NCBI GenBank assembly: GCA_014378715.1
Contig: JACMNE010000155.1
Location: forward strand, 1-64,000
From: Microbacteriaceae bacterium
Lineage (GTDB): Bacteria > Actinomycetota > Actinomycetes > Actinomycetales > Microbacteriaceae
Direction: 5' to 3'
Length of the DNA stretch: 64,000 nt
Position numbers and translations under genes: made by a program
The notes under the pieces: model-generated
Database searches by the model: none
The model's input: the letters and a program-made list of their open reading frames with translations, nothing else
Told to the model about the DNA's origin: nothing
Part shown: positions 16,588 to 24,260 of the stretch, piece after piece
How positions within the stretch are numbered: position 1 is the stretch's first letter
Layout: the number at the start of each line of letters is the position of its first letter

Positions 16588-17574
16588 ATGAAGTGGAACA
16601 GAACAGCTCTCGGCATACTGGCGCTCGGCGCGTCAGCCGGCCTTCTGCTCACCGGTTGCAGCAATGGATCGACACCGGGAGCCGGAAGTTCGGACAGCGG
16701 CGCCTACAAGATCGCCTTCGTGCAGGGCGTCGCCGGCGACGAGTTCTACATCTCGATGCAGTGCGGGATCGAAGCGGCGGCCAAGAAGGCCGGCGCGACC
16801 GTCACCACGCAGGGGCCGGCGAAGTTCGACCCCACCCTGCAGAAGCCGCTCGTCGACTCGGTCGTCGCGTCGAAGCCCGACGCCCTGCTGATCGCCGCGA
16901 CCGACGTCACCGCCATGCGCACACCGATCAAGGCCGCAGCGGACGCCGGCATCAAGGTCGTCCTCGTCGACACCACCGTCGACGACCCCTCGTTCGCGGT
17001 GTCGCAGATCTCCAGCGACAACGTGGGAGGGGGTAAGGCGGCATTCGACGCCATCAAGCAGGCCAACCCCGACGGCGGCAAGGTGCTCGTCGTCTCGGTC
17101 GACCCCGGCATCTCCACCACCGATGCCAGGGTCAAGGGCTTCGAGGACGCCACGGCGGCCGACTCGAGCTTCGACTACCTCGGAGTGCAGTACAGCCACA
17201 ACGAGCCGGCGACCGCCGCCGAGATCGTCACGGCCGCCCTGCAGAAGGACCCCGACATCGTGGGCATCTTCGCGACGAACCTGTTCTCCGCCGAGGGAAC
17301 CGCGACCGGCGTCAAGCAGGCCGACAAGGCCGACAGCGTGACCATCGTCGGCTTCGATGCCGGGCCCGCGCAGGTGAAGCAGCTCCAGGAGGGCACAGTG
17401 CAGGCACTCGTCGCGCAGGAGCCGGCCACGATCGGCACCGACGCCGTCGAGCAGGCAATCGCCTCGCTCAAGGGCGAGACCGTGACGGCCGAGATCCAGA
17501 CCGGCTTCACCATCCTCACGAGGGACAACCTCGCCGGTGAAGGAGCTGACGCCGTCTACAAGTCCAGCTGCTGA
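16588..17574 (+). CDS. Sugar-binding lipoprotein of the ABC importer
   Basis: This 328-residue lipoprotein has a signal peptide ending in lipobox 'LLLTGC' (Cys24), a short Ser/Gly linker and a Peripla_BP_4 domain. It would capture the sugar outside the membrane. 'KIAFVQGVAGDEFYISMQCG' near residues 42-61 and 'IVGFDAGPAQVKQLQEG' are typical of the ribose/galactose/AI-2 binding group. An AGGAG site precedes the ATG. A perfect 19-base-pair hairpin follows the gene, which could protect its mRNA so that binding protein exceeds permease. The ligand is unknown. Confidence 0.92.
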   Translation: MKWNRTALGILALGASAGLLLTGCSNGSTPGAGSSDSGAYKIAFVQGVAGDEFYISMQCGIEAAAKKAGATVTTQGPAKFDPTLQKPLVDSVVASKPDALLIAATDVTAMRTPIKAAADAGIKVVLVDTTVDDPSFAVSQISSDNVGGGKAAFDAIKQANPDGGKVLVVSVDPGISTTDARVKGFEDATAADSSFDYLGVQYSHNEPATAAEIVTAALQKDPDIVGIFATNLFSAEGTATGVKQADKADSVTIVGFDAGPAQVKQLQEGTVQALVAQEPATIGTDAVEQAIASLKGETVTAEIQTGFTILTRDNLAGEGADAVYKSSC

Positions 17575-17583
17575 TCCACCACA

Positions 17584-17625
17584 GCGGGCTTTCCTGCCCG
17601 GGTCGCCCCGGGCAGGAAAGCCCGC
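17584..17625 (+). terminator. Perfect 19-bp hairpin after the binding-protein gene
   Basis: GCGGGCTTTCCTGCCCGGG (17584-17602) pairs perfectly with 17607-17625 around a 4-base TCGC loop. There is no T tract. The operon seems to continue, so attenuation or 3'-end protection of the transporter mRNA is more likely than full termination. Confidence 0.75.
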
Positions 17626-17679
17626 CACAGGAATGACTGCATCGCCCTCGCCCGCACCGCCCACAGAAGGACCTGCCGC

Positions 17680-18519
17680 ATGACGAGCTACCGCCTCACC
17701 CGATTGTTCAACCCCGACTCCGGACGGCTGCTCGACGTGGCGATCGACCACGGGTTCTTCGGAGAGCCGAGCTTCCTCGCCGGCATCGAGGACATCGAGA
17801 AGTCGGTGCGCACCCTCGTCGCGGCGAAGCCCGACGCCATCCAGCTCACCCCCGGCCAGGCCGGCGTACTGCAGCGCCTCCCAATCCGCGACAAGCCCGC
17901 CCTCGTGCTGCGCACCGACATCGCCAACGTCTACGGCAACCCGCTCGACGCCCACGTCTTCAGCACCCACTTCCCCGACGCCGTCGAGCAGGCGATCCGC
18001 CTCGACGCGGCCTGTGTCGTCGCGAACCTGCTTCACCTGCCCGGACGTCCCGAGGTGCGGGAGCAGTGCATCCGCTCGATCATGGACCTGCGGGCGCAGA
18101 CCTCGCGCTACAACATCCCGCTGATGATCGAGCCACTCGTGATGCGCGACAACACCGTGGCAGGCGGCTACATGGTCGACGGAGACACCGCCAAGATCGT
18201 CGCGCTCGTGCGGCAGGCGAAGGAGCTCGGGGCCGACCTGATCAAGGCCGACCCGACCGACGAGGTCAGCGAGTACCACGAGGTCGTCACGGTGGCAGGC
18301 GACGTGCCGGTGCTCGTGCGAGGTGGAGGGCGCACCACCGACCGGATCATCCTCGAGCGCACCGTCGCCCTCCTCGAGCAGGGGGCCAGCGGCATCGTCT
18401 ACGGCCGCAACATCATTCAGCACTCCGACCCGGCCGGCATCACCGCAGCTCTGCTCGGCATCCTGCACGAGGGGCTCGGCGTCGACGAGGCGCTCGGCCG
18501 GATCGCGGTGACCGCGTGA
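17680..18519 (+). CDS. Class I aldolase, DhnA/LsrF-like
   Basis: This 279-residue TIM-barrel protein of the DeoC/FbaB/LsrF group (COG1830) probably acts as a Schiff-base aldolase or thiolase on a phosphorylated sugar. 'RLTRLFNPDSGRLLDVAIDH' at residues 5-24 and 'GASGIVYGRNIIQHSDPAGI' near 231-250 closely follow LsrF. Lys189 in 'ADLIKADPTDE' is the likely catalytic lysine. It differs from the LacD/YihT-like aldolase upstream. AGAAGGA precedes the ATG, and the stop overlaps the next GTG. Similarity to LsrF could lead to an AI-2 label, but no LsrR or LsrG partner is present. Confidence 0.84.
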   Translation: MTSYRLTRLFNPDSGRLLDVAIDHGFFGEPSFLAGIEDIEKSVRTLVAAKPDAIQLTPGQAGVLQRLPIRDKPALVLRTDIANVYGNPLDAHVFSTHFPDAVEQAIRLDAACVVANLLHLPGRPEVREQCIRSIMDLRAQTSRYNIPLMIEPLVMRDNTVAGGYMVDGDTAKIVALVRQAKELGADLIKADPTDEVSEYHEVVTVAGDVPVLVRGGGRTTDRIILERTVALLEQGASGIVYGRNIIQHSDPAGITAALLGILHEGLGVDEALGRIAVTA

Positions 18520-19736
18520 CCGCGCCCCGCTTCGTGAACGTCGGCATCGTCGGCGGCGGGCTGATGGGGCGGGAGATCGCCGCTGCGCTGCGCCGCTGGC
18601 CCGCCCTCATCGACCACCCGGTGGTACCCAGGCTCACCGCGATCGCCGACATCAACCCGCTCGCCCTCGACTGGTTCCGCTCGATCGACACCGTCGAGAC
18701 GTTCGCCACCGACTACCGCGACCTGCTCGCCGACCCGAATGTCGATGTCGTCTACATCGCCGTGCGGCACGACCTGCACGAGCAGCTGTACACCGACACG
18801 ATCCGCGCCGGGAAGCACCTCCTCGCCGAGAAGCCGTTCGGCATCGACCCGTCCGCCGCCGACGCCATCCTCTCCGCGATCGATGCCACTCCCGGCTCGT
18901 TCGTCCGAGTCTCCAGCGAGATGCCGTTCTTCCCCGGAGCCCAGGCGGCCTTCGCCCACATCCGCTCGGGAGGGATCGGCAGGGTCATCGAGGCGACGAG
19001 CTCGTTCCTGCACTCGAGCGATTTCGACCTGGACAAGCCGGTGAACTGGAAGCGGCAGGTGAGGTTCAACGGGCGGGCCGGGGTCATGAACGACCTGGGG
19101 CTGCACGCGTGGCACGTGCCGCTGCGCCTCGGCTGGGTTCCGCAGCGGCTGTACGCCGTGCTGCAGGACCTCGTGCCGTTCCGCCCGGGTCCCGACGGCA
19201 CCCTCGTGCCGTGTGACACCTGGGAGAACGCGCGCATCCTCGCCACGGTCGCGCAGGACGGCTACGAGTTCCCGCTCACCGTCGACACGAAGCGCATCGA
19301 CCCCGGGCAGAAGAACACCTGGAGTCTCACCGTGACCGGTCTCGACGGCGCCGTGAGCTTCTCTACCGCGCATCCCACGACCCTGCGCGTCCTCACCCGC
19401 GAGACGCAGCCCGCGCTCGGTCCTCTCGCAGCGGAGCAACGCTGGCAGCACGTGCAGGTCGGCAGCCAGTCGGTCTGGCCGACGGTCACCGGCGGCATCT
19501 TCGAGACCGGGTTCTCCGACACGATCCTGCAGATGTGGGCCTCCTTCCTCGCCGAACGCGACGGCGCCCTCGGAGGCGGCTTCGGCTGCGTCACTCCGGA
19601 AGAGGCCTGGAGCACGCACCGCATCTACGCCGCCGCCCTCGCCTCGCACGCAGGGCAGAGCGTTGTCGCCCCCGACTTCGCCCCCTTGGCGAAAGCGGAT
19701 GTCGCGACATCCGCCACAACGACGGGAACCGCATGA
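18516..19736 (+). CDS. Gfo/Idh/MocA family oxidoreductase
   Basis: This 406-residue NAD(P)-dependent dehydrogenase has an N-terminal Rossmann motif 'VGIVGGGLMGREIAAAL' at about 9-25 and the family hallmark 'LLAEKPFGID' near residue 105. The long C-terminal beta-sheet domain continues with 'NDLGLHAWHVPLRLG'. Members oxidise sugars, inositols or their acids. The GTG overlaps the aldolase stop by four bases and the stop overlaps the next SDR start. Near the C-terminus the gene contains a 20-base palindrome (19695-19714), translated as 'KADVATSA'. The substrate is unknown. Confidence 0.88.
   Translation: MTAPRFVNVGIVGGGLMGREIAAALRRWPALIDHPVVPRLTAIADINPLALDWFRSIDTVETFATDYRDLLADPNVDVVYIAVRHDLHEQLYTDTIRAGKHLLAEKPFGIDPSAADAILSAIDATPGSFVRVSSEMPFFPGAQAAFAHIRSGGIGRVIEATSSFLHSSDFDLDKPVNWKRQVRFNGRAGVMNDLGLHAWHVPLRLGWVPQRLYAVLQDLVPFRPGPDGTLVPCDTWENARILATVAQDGYEFPLTVDTKRIDPGQKNTWSLTVTGLDGAVSFSTAHPTTLRVLTRETQPALGPLAAEQRWQHVQVGSQSVWPTVTGGIFETGFSDTILQMWASFLAERDGALGGGFGCVTPEEAWSTHRIYAAALASHAGQSVVAPDFAPLAKADVATSATTTGTA
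19695..19714. repeat. 20-base perfect palindrome from two head-to-head 11-mers
   Basis: GCGGATGTCGCGACATCCGC reads the same on both strands. It is made of two overlapping copies of the 11-mer that is over-represented across the window. It lies in the C-terminal codons of the Gfo/Idh/MocA gene, 19 bases before the next start codon. Confidence 0.9.
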
Positions 19737-20503
19737 GATTCGACGACCTGCCCGGACAGACCGCGATCATCACCGGTGGCGCCCGCGGCCTCGGCTACTC
19801 GCTCGCGACGGCGTTGGCCGGGCAGGGGGTCAAGGTCGGCCTGCTTGACATCCTGCCACTCGTGGGCGACTCGGCCGCGACCCTGGCAGCCGAGTTCGGT
19901 GTCGAGACCGCCGGGGTGGTCACCGACGTGACCGACGCCGCCTCGGTCGAGGCCGGCTTCGCGGCGGTGCGCGATACCCTCGGCACCCCCACGATCCTCA
20001 TCACGGCGGCGGGCGTGACCACCTGGGGAGACTCGGTCGACGTGACGCCGGAGGAGTGGGCGCGGGTGGTGAACATCAATCTCACCGGCACATTCTTCGC
20101 CACCCAGTCCTTCGCCCGCCCCCTGATCGGCGCCGGGGCCACCGCTTCGGCCGTGCTCATCTCCTCGATGTCCGCTCGGGTCGTCAATGTGCCGCAGCGG
20201 CAGACCTCCTACAACGCCACGAAGGCCGCCGTCGATCAGCTCGGCGCGTCCCTCGCGGTCGAGTGGGCGAGCGAGGGCATCAGGGTCAACGCGATCGCGC
20301 CCGGCTACTTCCTCTCGGACATGACCCGCCAGTTCACCGAGAAGAACCCCGAGCTGGCAGCCGACTGGATCGCCCGCATCCCCCTCGGGCGGATGGGCGA
20401 GCCGCGCGACCTGCACGGTCTTGTGCTGCTGCTAGCCTCCGACGCGTCGTCGTACCTGACGGGCCAATCGCTGGTCATCGACGGCGGATACACGGCCATC
20501 TGA
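19733..20503 (+). CDS. SDR family oxidoreductase 1
   Basis: This 256-residue NAD(P)-dependent short-chain dehydrogenase has the cofactor motif 'TGGARGLG' near residues 14-21, 'TAAG' for the usual NAG near 89-92 and the catalytic 'YNATK' (Tyr/Lys) near 160-164. The C-terminal 'GQSLVIDGGY' is standard for the classical family. Such enzymes oxidise sugar alcohols or reduce keto-sugars. The ATG overlaps the preceding stop (ATGA) and the stop overlaps the next SDR start (TGATG), which ties it tightly to the operon. Confidence 0.9.
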   Translation: MRFDDLPGQTAIITGGARGLGYSLATALAGQGVKVGLLDILPLVGDSAATLAAEFGVETAGVVTDVTDAASVEAGFAAVRDTLGTPTILITAAGVTTWGDSVDVTPEEWARVVNINLTGTFFATQSFARPLIGAGATASAVLISSMSARVVNVPQRQTSYNATKAAVDQLGASLAVEWASEGIRVNAIAPGYFLSDMTRQFTEKNPELAADWIARIPLGRMGEPRDLHGLVLLLASDASSYLTGQSLVIDGGYTAI

Positions 20504-21228
20504 TGCTCTTCGACGGGAAGATCGCGATCGTCACCGGCGCGAGCTCCGGCATCGGGCTCGCCACCACCCTCGCGCTCGTCGCGGAGGGCTGCCGGGTGCT
20601 CGCGGTCGGACGTTCGGCTGACGCGCTCTCGACTCTCCGGTCACAGGCTGGCGCGAATGTCGAGGTGTTCCCGGCTGATGTGTCGGACGCGACATCGGGT
20701 GCCCTGATCGTTCGGGCGGCGCTCGAGCGGTTCGGGCGGCTTGATTGCGTGCTGCCGAACGCCGGCATCTACGCCGGGGGCGACCTGGTCGACACCCCGG
20801 TCGAGCTGATCGCACAGGTCGTCGCGACGAACGTGACCGGCGTGTTCACCCTCGTGCGGGCGGCACTGCCGCACTTGGTCGATCAGGGGTCGGGCGACAT
20901 CCTCGTGACGAGCTCGGTGGCCGGGCACCAGGACATCCACTGGGAGCCGGTCTACTCGGCGACGAAGCACGCCGTGCAGTCCTTTGTGCACTCCGTGCGC
21001 CGGCAGGCCGCGGCGACCGGGGTGCGGGTCGGCGCGATCGCGCCGGGTGTGGTGCTCAACCCCCTCTGGGGGGTCGTGCACGGGTCACCGGAGGAGCAGC
21101 GCCAGGTCGACGCGGGCACCGGCATCCGCTCGTCCGACGTCGCCGAGGCCATCGTCTTTATGCTCAGCCGCCCGCGGCACGTGGTGGTGCGCGACCTGGT
21201 GCTGCTGCCGTCCGCGCAGGAGCTGTGA
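20503..21228 (+). CDS. SDR oxidoreductase 2, ribitol dehydrogenase-like
   Basis: This 241-residue short-chain dehydrogenase has 'TGASSGIG' near residues 11-18, 'NAGIY' near 86-90 and active-site 'YSATK' near 151-155. Segments 'WEPVYSATKHAVQSFVH', 'GVRVGAIAPG' and the ending 'VRDLVLLPSAQEL' follow Klebsiella ribitol dehydrogenase (RbtD) closely from memory. That makes a pentitol or similar polyol a plausible island substrate. Its start overlaps the previous SDR stop by one base. A 65-base gap follows before the next gene. Activity on ribitol itself is not established. Confidence 0.86.
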   Translation: MLFDGKIAIVTGASSGIGLATTLALVAEGCRVLAVGRSADALSTLRSQAGANVEVFPADVSDATSGALIVRAALERFGRLDCVLPNAGIYAGGDLVDTPVELIAQVVATNVTGVFTLVRAALPHLVDQGSGDILVTSSVAGHQDIHWEPVYSATKHAVQSFVHSVRRQAAATGVRVGAIAPGVVLNPLWGVVHGSPEEQRQVDAGTGIRSSDVAEAIVFMLSRPRHVVVRDLVLLPSAQEL

Positions 21229-21293
21229 CATTTTTCCCTGTTCCCCTACCGCCACGCCTCGCCGTCGAGGCGCGGAGAAAGCACGAGTGAACC

Positions 21294-22316
21294 ATGAAAG
21301 CCGTTGTCTACGACGCCCCGCGCTCCTTCACCGTCACGGAGGTGCCCACCCCGGTCGCCACCCCGGGCGACCTGCTGATCAAGGTCATCCAGACCGGGGT
21401 GTGCGGCACCGACCTGCACATCCACAACGGGGACTTCTACTCGGCGTTCCCGCTGATCCCCGGCCACGAGGTGGTCGGCACCGTCGCCGAGCTCGGTGAG
21501 GGCGTCACCGGATTCGCGCGGGGGGAGCGGGTGTCGATCAATCCCAACATCAGCTGCGGCAACTGCCACCAGTGTCACGTCGGCAACCAGCTGATGTGCC
21601 TCAACCTGCGCGGACTCGGCTCGAACTGGCCGGGAGGGTTCGCCGAGTATCTCGCGATCCCCGCCGCCTACTGCTTCAGCGTCGAGGGCCTCCCCGACGA
21701 CACCGCCGTGTTCACCGAGCCCGCGTCCTGCGCGATGCACGGACTGGAGACCCTCGCGGTGCGCCCGGGCAGCACGGCCCTCGTCTTCGGGGCCGGTCCC
21801 ACCGGCCTGCTACTCTCGCAGCTGCTCGCCCGAGGCGGGGCGTCGAAGGTCACTGTCGCGGCGTCATCCCGGTTCAAGCTCGACCGTGCGCTGGCCCTCG
21901 GCATCGACGAGACCTACCTGATGGACCGCACCGACCTGGACCGCAGCGAACGCGAGCTGCTCGAGCTCTCCGGTGGTGACGGCTACGACATCGTCATCGA
22001 CGCGACCGGCTCCGCGGCCGTGAGCGAGCGCACCGTCGCCCTCACCCGCACCGGGGGAACCGTGATGTTCTACGGGGTCACCGGGCCGGACGACCGGGTG
22101 AGCCTGAGCCCCTACGACATCTTCCGCCGCGAGATCACGATCAAGGGCTCCTTCGCCGAGATCTCGTCGTTCCCGCAGACGATCTCGGCGCTGCGCAACG
22201 GCCGCGCCGTCACCGACGGTCTGATCACCCACCGGTTCCCGCTCGAGGAGTGGGGCGTCGCCCTCGACGCCCTGCAGAACGACCCGACCGTGCACAAGAT
22301 CGTGATGGTGCCGTGA
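21294..22316 (+). CDS. Zinc-dependent alcohol/polyol dehydrogenase 1
   Basis: This 340-residue medium-chain dehydrogenase carries the catalytic zinc motif 'GVCGTDLH' near residues 36-43 with 'GHEVVG', and a structural-zinc cluster 'CGNCHQCHVGNQLMC' near 85-99. The cofactor-binding glycines are in 'VFGAGPTGLLLSQLL' near 165-179. The pattern fits sorbitol or arabinitol-type dehydrogenases, which oxidise a polyol C2 hydroxyl to a ketose. There is no strong ribosome binding site directly before the ATG. The next dehydrogenase starts within its stop codon (TGATG). Confidence 0.9.
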   Translation: MKAVVYDAPRSFTVTEVPTPVATPGDLLIKVIQTGVCGTDLHIHNGDFYSAFPLIPGHEVVGTVAELGEGVTGFARGERVSINPNISCGNCHQCHVGNQLMCLNLRGLGSNWPGGFAEYLAIPAAYCFSVEGLPDDTAVFTEPASCAMHGLETLAVRPGSTALVFGAGPTGLLLSQLLARGGASKVTVAASSRFKLDRALALGIDETYLMDRTDLDRSERELLELSGGDGYDIVIDATGSAAVSERTVALTRTGGTVMFYGVTGPDDRVSLSPYDIFRREITIKGSFAEISSFPQTISALRNGRAVTDGLITHRFPLEEWGVALDALQNDPTVHKIVMVP

Positions 22317-23338
22317 TGGGCGCAATCATGCGGCGCGTGGTGGTGCGGGTCGGCGAGATTGTGCTCGAGGACGCCCCGAAGCCGGTGCCCCTGCCCGGGG
22401 AGGTGCTCGTCGAGACCCGGGTCACCGGGGTCTGCGGCTCCGACACCCATGCCGCCCACGGACGGCATCCCTTCGTGCCCCTGCCCTACTACCCTGGGCA
22501 TGAGGTGGTCGGCATCGTGCGGGAGGTCGGGCGCGCGGTGACGGGACTCGTCCCAGGCGACAGGGTGACCGCCGAGCCGACCCTGCCCTGCTGGGAGTGC
22601 AAGATGTGCATGACCGGACGCAGCAATCTCTGCGAGAACCTGCGCTTCTTCGGCTGCGGCTACGAGCAGGGCGGGATGGCCGACTTCTTCACCCTGCCTG
22701 AAAATCGCCTGCACCGCATTCCCGACGACCTCGACGACTTCCAGGCCGCGCTCATCGAGCCGCTCGCGACCCCGGTGCACGCCGTGCGCATCTCGGGCGG
22801 GGTGGCCGGGCTCGCCGTGGTGATCATCGGGGCGGGCACGATCGGCCTGCTCGTGCTCGCCGCCGCCAGGCACGCCGGGGCGACGACCATCATCATGACC
22901 GACTTGATCGCCAGCAAGCGCGAGCGTGCACTGCGGCTCGGAGCGGATGCCGTCGTCGACGCGTCCCTGCCCGACGCCGTCTCCGCGATCCGCGACCGGC
23001 TGGGCGAGAGCGCCGACGTCGTCTTCGACTGCGTCGCCGTGCAGTCGACGGTGGACCAGGCGATCGCCCTCGCCACCAAGGCGGGCACCGTGGTCATCGT
23101 GGGGGTGCCGGCGAGCGCGGTGACGGTGCCGCTCCCGCAGATCCAGGACCGGCAGCTGCGCATCCAGGGAAGCGCGACCTACCTGCCGGACGACTATGAG
23201 CGGGCCATCGCCATCATCCGCTCCGGAGGGGTCACAGCGGAGGACTTCATCACCAGACGGTTCCCACTGGAGCGGGTCGCGGAGGCCTTCGCGACCTCGG
23301 CGGGTGGCGAGGAGGTCAAGGTGGTGCTGACCCGGTGA
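22316..23338 (+). CDS. Zinc-dependent alcohol/polyol dehydrogenase 2
   Basis: This 340-residue paralogue of the preceding medium-chain dehydrogenase has the same layout: 'GVCGSDTHAAHG' near residues 39-50, 'GHEVVG', a structural-zinc segment 'CWECKMCMTGRSNLC', and 'IIGAGTIGLLVLAAA' for NAD(P). The two copies differ in most positions, so they likely act on different alcohol groups or stereoisomers rather than being a recent duplication. ATG 22316 overlaps the upstream stop; a second in-frame ATG lies at 22328. It is the last plus-strand gene before the inverted class II aldolase. Confidence 0.89.
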   Translation: MGAIMRRVVVRVGEIVLEDAPKPVPLPGEVLVETRVTGVCGSDTHAAHGRHPFVPLPYYPGHEVVGIVREVGRAVTGLVPGDRVTAEPTLPCWECKMCMTGRSNLCENLRFFGCGYEQGGMADFFTLPENRLHRIPDDLDDFQAALIEPLATPVHAVRISGGVAGLAVVIIGAGTIGLLVLAAARHAGATTIIMTDLIASKRERALRLGADAVVDASLPDAVSAIRDRLGESADVVFDCVAVQSTVDQAIALATKAGTVVIVGVPASAVTVPLPQIQDRQLRIQGSATYLPDDYERAIAIIRSGGVTAEDFITRRFPLERVAEAFATSAGGEEVKVVLTR

Positions 23339-23361
23339 TCGGGGGTCGCGGTGCGCGCGGT

Positions 23362-24192
23362 TCAGGCGGTTCGGCCGGTGATCAGGGTCACGAGCCTCGC
23401 GACCTCGTCGGCGACGGCGTCACGGGCCGGGCCCAGGTAGGCGCGCGGGTCGACGAGGCCGGGTGCGCGGTCGAGCTCCGCGCGCACCGCCCCGGTGAAC
23501 AGCGTGTTGAGATGCGTCGCGATGTTCACCTTGCGCATACCGGCGTCGATCGCCCGCACGATGTCGGCGTCGCTGACTCCGCTCGACCCGTGCAGCACGA
23601 GCGGAACGCGCACAGCGTCGCGCAACCTGGCGATCAGGTCGAAGTCGAGGGTCGCGGTGCGGGTCGTCATCGCGTGCGAACTGCCGACCGCCACCGCGAG
23701 ACCGTCGACGCCCGTCGCCGTGACGAACGCCGTGGCATCCGCTGGATCGGTCTTCACCCCCGGGGCGTGTGCGCCGTCCTTGCCGCCGACCTCGCCGAGC
23801 TCGGCCTCGACCCAGACCCCGCGCGCCCGGCCAGCGATCGCCACCGCAGCGGTGCGACGCAGGTTGTCTGCGTAGTCGAGTTTCGCCGCGTCGAACATCA
23901 CCGAGGTCATCCCCAGGTCGAGCGCCTCGGTCACGAGCTCCTCGTCCTCCGCGTGGTCGAGGTGCAGGGCGACGCCCACGGTGCTGGACTCGGCGATACG
24001 CCGCGCGGCGAGCGCGAGGGGCGCGAGACCGCGGTGGTACTTCGCCGTGTTCTCGGAGATCTGCAGCACAACGGGCAGCCCGGCCAGCTGCGCGCCGGCC
24101 ACGATCGCCTCGGCGTGCTCGAGTTGGATGACGTTGAACGCGGCGACCGCGCGGTGGGTGGCGAGGATGTCGCCGACGCTGACGAGGGGCAT
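23362..24192 (-). CDS. Class II ketose-bisphosphate aldolase, KbaY/GatY-like
   Basis: This 276-residue zinc-dependent aldolase would cleave a ketose bisphosphate to dihydroxyacetone phosphate plus an aldehyde. Visible motifs are 'AAFNVIQLEHAEAI' near residues 15-28, metal ligand region 'ALHLDHAED' near 75-83, 'VEAELGEVGGK' near 127-137 and the phosphate-binding 'LHGSSGVSD' and 'KVNIATHLN' segments. ATG 24192 is used because GAAGGA lies upstream. It is the only minus-strand gene within the plus-strand part of the island and faces away from the second FGGY kinase. Its partner is probably the PfkB kinase at 25806, as in tagatose pathways. Confidence 0.88.
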   Translation of the reverse strand: MPLVSVGDILATHRAVAAFNVIQLEHAEAIVAGAQLAGLPVVLQISENTAKYHRGLAPLALAARRIAESSTVGVALHLDHAEDEELVTEALDLGMTSVMFDAAKLDYADNLRRTAAVAIAGRARGVWVEAELGEVGGKDGAHAPGVKTDPADATAFVTATGVDGLAVAVGSSHAMTTRTATLDFDLIARLRDAVRVPLVLHGSSGVSDADIVRAIDAGMRKVNIATHLNTLFTGAVRAELDRAPGLVDPRAYLGPARDAVADEVARLVTLITGRTA

Positions 24193-24260
24193 GGGGGCGG
24201 TTCCTTCACTCGTGTCGCACGACGGACCAGACGCGACCGACACTACCGAGGTTGGATACG

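Noticed and set aside
10184-18519. An Lsr-type AI-2 uptake operon
   Set aside because: FGGY kinase, ribose-type importer and LsrF-like aldolase are present, but LsrR and LsrG are absent, the regulator is LacI type, and many extra dehydrogenases point to a sugar or polyol.
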